The notes beneath the pieces are model-generated. The model had not been told where the DNA came from and did no database searches. It saw only the letters and a program-made list of their open reading frames with translations. DNA of 22,816 nucleotides from CAZRWH01 sp964603905 (lineage in GTDB: Bacteria > Patescibacteriota > Gracilibacteria > UBA1369 > UBA12470). Positions 1 through 7,400 of the stretch are shown here, piece after piece. How positions within the stretch are numbered: the stretch's first letter is position 1; the number at the start of each line of letters is the position of its first letter. Location: assembly GCA_964603905.1 (NCBI GenBank), contig CAZRWH010000022.1:1-22816 (forward strand), given 5' to 3'. The position numbers were made by a program, and so were the translations under genes.

Positions 1-170
1 ATCTTTTTTTCTTCGATTCCTAGGTGGCCTGCGATTCCTTTTGAAAAAGTTGTTTTTCCGCTTCCAAGTTCTCCTGTTAGAAGGAAAATTTGGACCTCAG
101 GAAACTTCGCAAATATGTCTTTTGCAATTTTTTTGGTCTCCTCCGGTGTGTTTGACGTGAATATGTGCAT
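1..170 (-). CDS. tsaE: TsaE (YjeE), tRNA threonylcarbamoyladenosine biosynthesis ATPase, 5' part
   Basis: The reverse strand starts at ATG 170-168 and runs off the left edge of the window. It encodes about 56 residues with the P-loop GELGSGKTTF, followed by KGIAGHLGIE, which is the typical TsaE pattern. The N-terminal residues before the P-loop (HIFTSNTPEETKKIAKDIF) also fit the family's opening strand and helix. In bacteria TsaE is the small ATPase that works with TsaB and TsaD to make the universal t6A modification at position 37 of ANN-decoding tRNAs, in the cytoplasm. The gene is divergent from the M23 peptidase gene, with 56 bp between the two starts, and the two seem to share a promoter region. 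No Shine-Dalgarno sequence is seen before the start. The C-terminal half lies outside the window, so completeness cannot be judged. Confidence 0.85.
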   Translation of the reverse strand, partial: MHIFTSNTPEETKKIAKDIFAKFPEVQIFLLTGELGSGKTTFSKGIAGHLGIEEKK

Positions 171-221
171 TGATCTGAATCTGTTTTTCTGGTATAATTG
201 CCTGATATATAAATTACTCAA
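170..221. promoter_or_regulatory. Divergent promoter pair sharing one -10 region (tsaE / M23 gene)
   Basis: Plus strand: TTGATC (170-175), 17-base spacer, TATAAT (193-198) preceded by TGG, an extended -10. Minus strand: TTGAGT (complement of 216-221), 18-base spacer, TTATAC (complement of 192-197). The two -10 hexamers use almost the same bases in opposite orientation. Predicted leaders are about 20 nt to the M23 start and about 15 nt to the tsaE start. The plus-strand promoter is strong by sequence; the minus one is plausible. Confidence 0.6.
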
Positions 222-226
222 AAATC

Positions 227-1249
227 ATGAAAAAGCAAACTCGCAAACACTTGATGCATTGGATGCTTATCCTAGGATTCATGCTCATCTCTGTAGTTGG
301 GGTTCAATTTACCCAGCTAAACCTTCAAGTAAGTGTCTTATCGACACCTCAGCACGCTCCTTTTGACGGAACAGTTTTTCCAGTTCAACAGGTGCCTGAC
401 TGGACTCACCTTTCTGACCAATCAATTTTGTATTCTGAATGCAAAAACCTGATTGATATCCCGGCGTATGATCTTGATATACTTACAGAGCCAATAGATG
501 GTCTTGTTTGGGGCACAGATAGATACACAGAGCTTGCGAATGCTCAAATAACCTATTCGGTAACTTATGCGGGTAATTACACACTTCATGACCATAGAGA
601 AGGACAAGGAAGTCATCCAGCTGTAGATATCAAAACCTTGGCTGGCACTCCTGTTTATGCGATAGCAAATGGTGTTGTTGAGCAATCAACTTATAGCTCA
701 AGTGGGTTTGGAAATATGATTGTCATTGGCCACTACGACGTACCAATGCTTACAAATGAGAATGCAACAACAGACCTTTTCTCTAGTTATTCCCATCTTA
801 AGACAATCTCTGTTAAAGAAGGACAAGTTGTAACAAAAGGAGAGTTAATTGGAACGGTTGGAGATACAGGTACAGCGACAACAAACCACCTTCATTTCCA
901 AATCGACAACGCAAAGGCTCCATGGCACCCTTATTGGCCTTTTAGTTATTCTGATTATGCAGGGGAAGATATAGATTTTTTTGAAGCTGTTAATCAAGGA
1001 ATTGGTCAAGAAAAACTATATTTGTATACGATTCATCCTATGAATTATGTACAAAAATATATGGACTACGAATATGAAGAAGATGACAACATGACTAATG
1101 TTGTTGTAGACGTCAGCCAAGAGCTTGTAGCTGCTGACAGCGACCCTCTTACATACACATATACTTCGTCTAATGAATTGGCGATCGTCGATTCTCCAGA
1201 TGATATTGATGACGATACTCAATTAGTTTTGAGCCAAGGACCGGTTGAT
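227..1249 (+). CDS. Secreted M23 (LytM-type) peptidase, N-terminal part up to assembly gap
   Basis: The first 341 residues of a cell-wall endopeptidase of family M23, zinc enzymes that cut peptide cross-links of peptidoglycan outside the membrane. Residues about 10-27 are hydrophobic and act as a signal peptide or anchor. The catalytic domain spans about residues 115-230. Zinc-binding HxxxD is seen as H130-P-A-V-D134, and the second motif HLH is at 221-223. Between them come the usual 'G..V...', 'YSHL' and 'GxxIGTVGDTG' strands, so the enzyme should be active. The reading frame continues to the gap with an acidic stretch after residue 300. On the far side of the gap an acidic linker leads into Ig-like and SLH domains, so I treat both halves as one gene. 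Its start ATG has no Shine-Dalgarno but lies about 20 nt after a good extended -10 promoter. The gap is of unknown real size, which explains the apparent frame change. Confidence 0.85.
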
Positions 1250-1349
1250 NNNNNNNNNNNNNNNNNNNNNNNNNNNNNNNNNNNNNNNNNNNNNNNNNNN
1301 NNNNNNNNNNNNNNNNNNNNNNNNNNNNNNNNNNNNNNNNNNNNNNNNN
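1250..1349. other. Assembly gap, 100 Ns, inside the M23-SLH gene
   Basis: A run of exactly 100 Ns, the usual placeholder for a scaffold gap of unknown length. The right edge begins inside a 21-nt tandem repeat, which is a likely reason for the assembly break. The frames on the two sides differ if 100 bases are taken literally, so the length is not real. Confidence 0.95.
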
Positions 1350-1427
1350 AGTGAACAGATGACAGTGGACAGTGAGGAGATTACAGATGATAGTGAACAG
1401 ATGACAGATGACAGTGAGGAAGAAGAG
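1350..1427 (+). repeat. 21-nt tandem repeat encoding acidic 7-residue units
   Basis: Three full 21-nt units (1350-1370, 1371-1391, 1392-1412) and a partial fourth encode SEQMTVD, SEEITDD, SEQMTDD and SEEEEV. The repeat starts directly at the N gap, so more copies are probably missing. It forms a flexible, negatively charged linker between the peptidase and the Ig-like/SLH domains. Confidence 0.85.
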
Positions 1428-2633
1428 GTAGTTTCTACAGCTTCTAATACTCGAGACTTCTATGAAATCGATATTGTTCATGACTCTTTCGTTCTAGAAG
1501 ACAACAATCTTACAATCTATATGTACCTTTATGACGAGAACCACAATCGTGTGTCAGATCCAAGTTTTGAAGGTAACATCAAGCTTTCTCTAGAAGATAC
1601 AAGTGTTGGATACCTTAGTATTGCGAACATAAACAAAGATAAATTTGAGAACGGATTCTATCAATTGGTTTTCGCACCTACTCAAACAGGTACAACCGCT
1701 CTAAATATCGAATTTGAGGATTACGAACTAGAAACCGAAATCAACGTAATCGAAGAGGTTAAATCTATCCACGGATTCGAAGTTGATCACGATGGAGAGT
1801 TCGTTATAAATGTCCCTGAAACAATTACTATTAGAGCAATTGACGAGGACGGTAATCGAGTACCAGCCTACAATGTATCTGGTAAAGCGACCATCCTTCT
1901 GAATTCAGGAGAAGGTACATTTGACGAGGACACACTTAAGAAAACAGATTTTGAATACGGTGAAGCTACTATTACTTTTACTCCAACTTCATCTGAAGAC
2001 GTGATAATCCGAGCAAGAAACGGAGCTATCAATGGAGTTAGTAAAGTTATGGAGGGAATACTATTCTCAGATGTTGACTCAGGTCACAAATACTACAAAT
2101 CTATCAAATACCTAAAAGAGTCTGATATCGTTGGAGGTTATCCAGATGGATCATTTAAGCCTGATAACACAGTTTCTCGTGTAGAAGCTCTTAAGATGAT
2201 CTTCGAGGCAATCGAATCAGAACTTTCTGATGGTTCAAACCTAACTTTCCCTGATGTTGACGGTGATCAATGGTATGCCGACTACATCGCTACAGCTAAA
2301 GTTCTAGGTGTTGTTAGTGGTTATCCGGACGGGACTTTCAAACCTGCTGACAACGTAAACAAGGTTGAATTCGTTAAGATGCTTCTAAATGCGGCTGATA
2401 TCGACGTTGACCCTGTTGTAACAGCAGATCCTTACAAAGATGTTGATAATCTTTCTTGGTTTGCACCTTTCGTAAACTACGTCAAAGAAACCAACATGAT
2501 GCCTATCACAGGATCAAGCTTTGAACCTGATTCAGACATGACTCGTGGCGAAGTTGCAGAAACTATTTATAGATTACTTTCGATCGAGCATAATGGTGCG
2601 GATGAATATTCCGTGCTTCTGAGCATGGACTAA
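1350..2633 (+). CDS. C-terminal part of the M23 peptidase gene: acidic linker, two Ig-like domains, three SLH domains
   Basis: The reading frame is open from the gap edge to TAA at 2631-2633. After the acidic heptapeptide linker come two beta-rich Ig/invasin-like segments: one from 'FYEIDIVHDSFVLEDN' to 'LETEINVIEE', the second from 'VKSIHGFEVDHDGEF' to 'RARNGAING'. Then three SLH repeats follow: 'FSDVDSGHKYYKSIKYLK..GGYPDGSFKP', 'FPDVDGDQWYADYIATAK..SGYPDGTFKP' and 'YKDVDNLSWFAPFVNYVK..MTRGEVAETIYRLL'. SLH triplets bind pyruvylated secondary cell-wall polymers in S-layer bearing bacteria, so the peptidase should be held non-covalently on the cell surface. I join it to 227-1249 because both sides are secreted-type, same strand, and no start site or promoter is seen after the gap. 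If the gap hides a stop and start, it would be a separate SLH protein. Confidence 0.85.
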   Translation, partial: SEQMTVDSEEITDDSEQMTDDSEEEEVVSTASNTRDFYEIDIVHDSFVLEDNNLTIYMYLYDENHNRVSDPSFEGNIKLSLEDTSVGYLSIANINKDKFENGFYQLVFAPTQTGTTALNIEFEDYELETEINVIEEVKSIHGFEVDHDGEFVINVPETITIRAIDEDGNRVPAYNVSGKATILLNSGEGTFDEDTLKKTDFEYGEATITFTPTSSEDVIIRARNGAINGVSKVMEGILFSDVDSGHKYYKSIKYLKESDIVGGYPDGSFKPDNTVSRVEALKMIFEAIESELSDGSNLTFPDVDGDQWYADYIATAKVLGVVSGYPDGTFKPADNVNKVEFVKMLLNAADIDVDPVVTADPYKDVDNLSWFAPFVNYVKETNMMPITGSSFEPDSDMTRGEVAETIYRLLSIEHNGADEYSVLLSMD

Positions 2634-2748
2634 TCCTCCAGGACGCTCTAACAAATACATGCAAGCGAAACTTACGAAAAATGACAAAGGCGTATCAGAT
2701 TAGATACGGTTAGGAGTTTTGAGAAAGTTGCAGCAAGAATAGCCAAAT

Positions 2749-2770
2749 TGCAGTAGATGCTGTATTTTTT
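2749..2770 (+). terminator. Weak Rho-independent terminator candidate after the M23-SLH gene
   Basis: Stem TGCAG/CTGTA (one G-U pair) with loop TAGATG, followed by six Ts. The stem is only 5 bp, so termination may be partial. It lies in the 173-bp interval before the beta-helix gene, where no convincing promoter or other gene was found. Confidence 0.35.
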
Positions 2771-2806
2771 GGAGTGTCCTAAAAAAACCCATAAAACAAA
2801 AACAAT

Positions 2807-4597
2807 ATGAAGAAACAGGCTTTGTTTGTCCTAACTGTGTTCGTTATGACACTGATTTCGGCAATCCCAATGACAGGTCATGCGGCAACGTGTACCGATG
2901 CTAATGCTGATGGTATTTGGTCAGTTGCGGCTGACGGAAGCGGTGAATGCGCCTTGATCCAAGACGCTGTTGATAGCGCTGAAGATGGCGCGGTTATCCA
3001 GCTTGAAGATGGTACTTACGATGAAGAGGTTTCAATTACTGGCAAATATCTTACAATCCAAGGGAACTCATCTGATCCGTCTGCTGTCGTAATTGATCCA
3101 AATTATTTTCATAGACCTTTTTATTTTTCTAATGCCGGCACTGGAACTTCTGTTCTTAAGGATCTGACTGTTACTCGCGGAAGTGGAGACACGGGAGGTG
3201 CGGTTTACGTTTCAAGTGCCGCTGTTGATTTCGACAACTGTGTTTTCCATGACAACGATGCAAATGGTGGAGGAGGCGTTATCTCGATTTACGACGCAAC
3301 TTCTGATGTTTCTATTACTAACAGTGTTTTTTACTCAAATAATGCAAATAATGGAGGTGCTATTTATGCAAGCTATTTAGAGGATGTTGTTCTAACCATT
3401 CAAAACAATCTTTTTTACGACAATACCTCAAATTCAAGTGGGGCTGCAGCATATTTTGGGGCTTATGCTTATCCAAAAATCTACAACAACACTTTTGCAA
3501 CTAACCTTGCTGATGTAAGTGGAGGTGCCTTTTATCTTTACAATGATGGAGAGGGCTTTGAAGTAAAAAATAATATTTTCTACAAAAACGAATCTGATCC
3601 TGGAAACGGTTCTGGAGGAGAAGGAGGAGCTGTACACATCAGGTCATATTTCCTTTATGGGGTAATGGAGAACAATATATTCTTTGACAATCAAGTTGAT
3701 GAATTATGGATCAAAACCAAGTACTACTCCCCTGCTACTTTTGGAACAAACAACCTGACCGCGGATCCATCGTTTACTGACGCTGAAAATGACGACTACT
3801 CTTTGATGGAAGGAAGCTTAGCAATTGATGCTGGAACCACTATTGATTCCGTTGTTTACGATATTGACGGGAATATGAGAGGCGATCTTTATGATATCGG
3901 TGCTTATGANNNNNNNNNNNNNNNNNNNNNNNNNNNNNNNNNNNNNNNNNNNNNNNNNNNNNNNNNNNNNNNNNNNNNNNNNNNNNNNNNNNNNNNNNNN
4001 NNNNNNNNNGAGCCTGATTATGAGGCTTGCGATGTGTTCCCTGATGTCACGCCGTCTGAATTTACAGACGAACAATGTACAGCAATTTATTGGGTTCACG
4101 ATCAGTCTATCTTTACCGGAAGTGACGTAACTGGAGAGCTTGCACCTGCCGATTACATTAACCGAGCTGAGACAACTAAGGTTTTGATTGAGGCTCTTAA
4201 TTACGAACTTTCGGAAGATGACTCGACGTACAGCGATGTTGCTGAAGGGGAATGGTATACATCTTACGTTATGGCCGCTACTCGCGAAGGAATTGTTGAA
4301 GGCTATGCGGACGGCACTTTTGCTCCTGCGGCGACTGTAAACAAGGTTGAAATGCTCAAAATTGTACTTGAAGCGCTCAGCATAGATCTTTCTACGATTG
4401 ATACTGATGCCGAACTGTTCTCAGACATTGCTGTCGATGAATCAACAGAATGGTATCGAGGATATGCATATTTCGCCTACGAAAATGGACTTGTTGACGT
4501 TGAAGAAGATGGTGAATTTGGGGCTGGTGATGACATCACAAGACAGGATGTTATTCTTGTGCTTTATCGTTTGCAGGAGGCTGGACTTTGGAATTAA
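2807..4597 (+). CDS. Secreted right-handed beta-helix protein with three SLH domains (gap inside)
   Basis: A Sec signal peptide (residues 1-26, ending GHA-A) is followed by a long parallel beta-helix region (about 45-345). This shows short repeats such as 'GGAVYVSSA', 'GGVISIYD', 'GGAIYASY', 'GGAFYLYN' and 'GGAVHIRS', alternating with 'NSVFYSNNA', 'NNLFYDNTS', 'NNIFYKNES' and 'NNIFFDNQ'. It ends with 'AIDAGT...DIDGNMRGDLYDIGAY', a hallmark of pectate-lyase-like and 'choice-of-anchor Q' surface proteins. The gap falls right after this motif. Beyond it lie three SLH repeats ('FPDVTPSEFTDEQ..', 'YSDVAEGEWYTSYVMAA..EGYADGTFAP', 'FSDIAVDESTEWYRGYAYFA..') to TAA. The frame is kept across the Ns, possibly by chance. 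Likely role: a surface protein bound to the S-layer or wall, perhaps for binding polysaccharide or for adhesion. No lyase active site could be identified. The AUG has only A-rich sequence upstream. Confidence 0.85.
   Translation: MKKQALFVLTVFVMTLISAIPMTGHAATCTDANADGIWSVAADGSGECALIQDAVDSAEDGAVIQLEDGTYDEEVSITGKYLTIQGNSSDPSAVVIDPNYFHRPFYFSNAGTGTSVLKDLTVTRGSGDTGGAVYVSSAAVDFDNCVFHDNDANGGGGVISIYDATSDVSITNSVFYSNNANNGGAIYASYLEDVVLTIQNNLFYDNTSNSSGAAAYFGAYAYPKIYNNTFATNLADVSGGAFYLYNDGEGFEVKNNIFYKNESDPGNGSGGEGGAVHIRSYFLYGVMENNIFFDNQVDELWIKTKYYSPATFGTNNLTADPSFTDAENDDYSLMEGSLAIDAGTTIDSVVYDIDGNMRGDLYDIGAYXXXXXXXXXXXXXXXXXXXXXXXXXXXXXXXXXXEPDYEACDVFPDVTPSEFTDEQCTAIYWVHDQSIFTGSDVTGELAPADYINRAETTKVLIEALNYELSEDDSTYSDVAEGEWYTSYVMAATREGIVEGYADGTFAPAATVNKVEMLKIVLEALSIDLSTIDTDAELFSDIAVDESTEWYRGYAYFAYENGLVDVEEDGEFGAGDDITRQDVILVLYRLQEAGLWN
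3910..4009. other. Assembly gap, 100 Ns, inside the beta-helix/SLH gene
   Basis: A run of exactly 100 Ns between the beta-helix domain and the SLH domains. By analogy with the M23-SLH gene, the missing part is probably a repetitive acidic linker. The right flank starts EPDYEAC. Confidence 0.95.
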
Positions 4598-4607
4598 TTG
4601 ATTAAAA

Positions 4608-4643
4608 TAAAAAAGGCCCGCCGTTTCCGGTAGGCCTTTTTTG
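4608..4643. terminator. Bidirectional Rho-independent terminator between convergent genes
   Basis: Stem AAAAAGGCC (4610-4618) pairs with GGCCTTTTT (4633-4641), with an inner CCG/CGG pairing around a TTTC loop. It has A and T tracts on both sides, so it can end transcription of the beta-helix gene on plus and of the NhaD-like gene on minus. It lies 11 bp after one stop and about 10 bp after the other. Confidence 0.9.
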
Positions 4644-4652
4644 ATATGAGTT

Positions 4653-7277
4653 TTAATCGCTCATTTGCATCTTTCTTACATCTTCTTCCGTTTTAAGTCT
4701 CCTTAATGTTTCTGTGAATTCTGGAAAATCTGCAGTAAATCTATCTTGCATCATCTTTTGTCCTTTTTTGATAAACTCGTCTTCGAATACTCCACTTGCA
4801 AATAGAGGTCCTATATAAATTGCGTAACCTGCCCCAAAGATGAACTCCCAAAGTTGATAAACTGGGTGTTTTTTGAAGTCGTTAAGCGTTTCGATCAGAG
4901 ATAGATCTTCATGGCCTGCACGGAATGTAAAGTGAGGTGCATTTCCAATTAGAGACTTTCCTCCACCTGTTACAGCGGCGATCATCGCCATGATTAGAGC
5001 TTTCCAATAGTCGCCTTGCAATGTTGTACAGATGTTCTCCCATAGCTTGTATAGTTGAACAGCCTCGTCAGGATCTTTGTCTTGCATATAAGCGATAACA
5101 GCTCCTAGTTGTTCTTGCCTTGCTTTGAATCGCGTAGGAATCAATTGAGTGACGTCATCGTTCAGATGTTTGCCTGCTCTTTCCCCAACCGGTCCGTCAA
5201 TCATTCTGTCCAGCTTGTTGAAGTACATGTTTGTAAGCCATCCTGAATGAGCAACTGCGTCCGCCCAGTTGTCCGCGAACATACTCATAAATTCGTTCAA
5301 TGCCATTGTGAACCATTCTTGAGCCATCATTGGCATTTTGTTGAACCATTGAGCGTTGTAGATGACTCTGTTTACTGTATTTATAATGAAAACCAAGTGA
5401 AGACCTTGAAGAGTGATTACATACATTGTGTCTGTAAGCTCAGCTCCAATTTGGTCGTGCCAGTAGTTGAAGTCTAGAAGGTCTTTGATCTTTGGATTGT
5501 CTTTAAGAAGAGTTGCAATCACAGCCATCGAAGGTTTTTGACCGTGTTCTTTGACGTAAGCTGCAACTTCATGTTGTAGTTCAACTCCCATCACGTCTTT
5601 TATGCCTTCAAGAGTCTTGGCAAATGCTTGAACTTGTTCTGCTTTTGGATCTTCTGAAAGTTCCATCAGCTTGTGTTCAAGCGCATACAGCTCTTCGTGC
5701 TCTGGCCTAGGCCCAAGAACCTTGTTTTCTGCCGCTTCTACATCTTCGTTAGATACAGATCCTTGTTCTCTTCTTTGTGCTCCGATCATTCTGTTAATAG
5801 CTCCTTGCATGTCTCCCATTTCTTTCAGAGCTTCTTCAATTTTTACTAGGTTAACTTTCCCAGGTCTTGCCGTGCTTATAGCTGGAGTGAAAACAGCACT
5901 AAGAATGCTTTCGATATCTTGGAACAGCTGCTCTATAAGCTTAAAGTCCATACCGACTCCAGTTGCTACATCTACTCCGCTTCCGTTCCCTCCAACTCTC
6001 TGCATCGTATTTGGAGCGATTTTACCGAAATACATTGCAAGGTTTTTCCACGTTTGCGCGATGAATTCCGCGCCATATTTAAGTCGTTCTTTTGTCAAAA
6101 TTGAGGTTGCTGGAATACCTGCCCTGTCTGCAGCGAACTTAGCTCTATCGACCGCGATCATCATTGTGTAAGGAATAATTGCAGGGATAGCTTTCACCGC
6201 ATCGGCGCCAAATTTTTGGAATAGACCGATAAGTGGCCCTGCATCTCCCGTAGCCGCTTGTCCGTCATCACAAGCTGTCGCCATAAGAAGGTTTGCTAGA
6301 TCACGAGTGTGCTCCATTGCAGCTTCGTGAAGTGCAGCTTCCATATCTTCGTCCGTATCTTTGATATTTGGATTATCACAAATCGCTTTTACACGTTTTG
6401 CAACTTGAGGATTAGTAATTCTTCCGCCATTAAGCATTGAGAAAAGCCTTAATTTTGAGGGTGGAAGCTTTCCATAAAGTGATGCAAAGCTGGCCTTAAC
6501 CTCAGAGAATTCCTGGTTACCAACTGACGCATTACCAAAAGCTGTTAGAGGCAACTGTGTTGCAGGTGCCAAGAAACAAAGTTGGAATATACTGTCTTTT
6601 ATTACTTCTGTAGGTCGTTCGTCAATATCTTCAGGTGTTGCTTGAGCCATCCTGTTTGCCTCAACCTCAGCACTTACCATACCTTTTGCAAGACTTGTAA
6701 GCCCCATTAGTAGTCCAACACCTTTTGCTGTTGTTAGAGCCTCGTGGATTGTTTCGTGCGCTGCATGAGAGTCATAACAAGTAGCACGAACCGCATTAAG
6801 AGCAATCGCATTCCACAAGTTTTCTAGTGGGAATTTAGCCTTATGATGTTCTAGCGGCCCGTGAGTTAGCTCCCCTGTGTTATATGTAGGAACTCCTATC
6901 ACAGCCAATAATTTTTGAGTGTAAGAGTCGTCTTCTCTTGCGATAGCCAAAATCGCATCAACAAATGAAGCTGTACCCGCTGCGTCAAGTACCACCAAGC
7001 TTGTTGGGTTGTGAGCAACGTGCTCAACATCGTGATGATCTCCTTCTCCATGCTCTGAGTGTTCACTATCTCCGGCCGCTTCTGCTCTTGCAGAAAATCC
7101 TGCGCCTGCCAAAATCATTGCTTTTCCTATCATTGCATTGATATCTCTTCTGCTGAATTCTGCTGGATTTGAAGCTCCAATTACAGGTGCTTGAATTGTG
7201 GGTTCTGCAGGTTGTGCTTTTGGGGCATCTTGAAATAAAGACGTCAAAAGTTCTCGTCTGCTTAGTTGGGTAGCCAT
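4653..7277 (-). CDS. Large protein with NhaD-type antiporter-like motifs and two N-terminal twin-arginine motifs; function uncertain
   Basis: 874 residues. The N-terminus has two twin-arginine motifs, S6-R7-R8-ELL and S42-R43-R44-DIN. The second is followed by a mild hydrophobic run ending AxA-like (ARAEA), as in a Tat signal. A His/Asp/Glu-rich stretch follows (about 70-90). Three later segments resemble, in order, motifs of NhaD and other ion-transporter-superfamily Na+/H+ antiporters: 'ATACDDGQAATGDAGPLIG' (GD near 342) then a hydrophobic 'AIPAIIPYTMMIAV'; 'MSMFADNWADAVAHSG' (DN near 670); and 'IAAVTGGGKSLIGNAPHF' (near 771) followed by 'LWEFIFGAGYAIYIGPL'. A hydrophilic, helix-rich insertion (about 440-600) separates the first two. 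The protein is nearly twice the usual NhaD length (about 450-500) and less hydrophobic. I see the motifs, but a homology search is needed to call it an antiporter; it could be a diverged non-transporting relative or an unrelated exported protein. Start ATG 7277; no Shine-Dalgarno. Confidence 0.5.
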   Translation of the reverse strand: MATQLSRRELLTSLFQDAPKAQPAEPTIQAPVIGASNPAEFSRRDINAMIGKAMILAGAGFSARAEAAGDSEHSEHGEGDHHDVEHVAHNPTSLVVLDAAGTASFVDAILAIAREDDSYTQKLLAVIGVPTYNTGELTHGPLEHHKAKFPLENLWNAIALNAVRATCYDSHAAHETIHEALTTAKGVGLLMGLTSLAKGMVSAEVEANRMAQATPEDIDERPTEVIKDSIFQLCFLAPATQLPLTAFGNASVGNQEFSEVKASFASLYGKLPPSKLRLFSMLNGGRITNPQVAKRVKAICDNPNIKDTDEDMEAALHEAAMEHTRDLANLLMATACDDGQAATGDAGPLIGLFQKFGADAVKAIPAIIPYTMMIAVDRAKFAADRAGIPATSILTKERLKYGAEFIAQTWKNLAMYFGKIAPNTMQRVGGNGSGVDVATGVGMDFKLIEQLFQDIESILSAVFTPAISTARPGKVNLVKIEEALKEMGDMQGAINRMIGAQRREQGSVSNEDVEAAENKVLGPRPEHEELYALEHKLMELSEDPKAEQVQAFAKTLEGIKDVMGVELQHEVAAYVKEHGQKPSMAVIATLLKDNPKIKDLLDFNYWHDQIGAELTDTMYVITLQGLHLVFIINTVNRVIYNAQWFNKMPMMAQEWFTMALNEFMSMFADNWADAVAHSGWLTNMYFNKLDRMIDGPVGERAGKHLNDDVTQLIPTRFKARQEQLGAVIAYMQDKDPDEAVQLYKLWENICTTLQGDYWKALIMAMIAAVTGGGKSLIGNAPHFTFRAGHEDLSLIETLNDFKKHPVYQLWEFIFGAGYAIYIGPLFASGVFEDEFIKKGQKMMQDRFTADFPEFTETLRRLKTEEDVRKMQMSD

Positions 7278-7352
7278 GGCAAAAAAGGTTTAAAAATTAA
7301 AATTCAGGTTCGCATTTTGTGGCCAAACCATAAGATTTGCAAGCATTTCAAG

Positions 7353-7379
7353 CTGACGTTTTTTCGTTTTTGTTATAGA
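7353..7379 (+). promoter_or_regulatory. Promoter candidate for the 255-residue secreted protein gene
   Basis: CTGACG (7353-7358), 15-base spacer, TATAGA (7374-7379) with an upstream TGT that makes an extended -10. The predicted leader is about 15 nt. It lies in the 123-bp divergent interval before the start at 7401. Confidence 0.4.
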
Positions 7380-7400
7380 ATAGCTTCCTAACTATTCTTC

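Noticed and set aside
1350..1427. Short tandem repeats considered as a CRISPR array
   Set aside because: The units are contiguous without spacers and stay in frame with the protein; they are a coding linker.
2634..2806. Possible small gene or RNA in the 173-bp interval before the beta-helix gene
   Set aside because: No open frame with a plausible start and no stable structure was found apart from the weak terminator-like hairpin.
5671..6171. 166-codon plus-strand frame rich in Ser/Ala/Pro
   Set aside because: A mirror frame of the long minus-strand NhaD-like gene, without start signals or domain character.
4653..7277. Assignment as a confirmed Na+/H+ antiporter
   Set aside because: The motif resemblance is by eye, the length and hydropathy do not fit, and no search could be run, so only a tentative similarity is stated.
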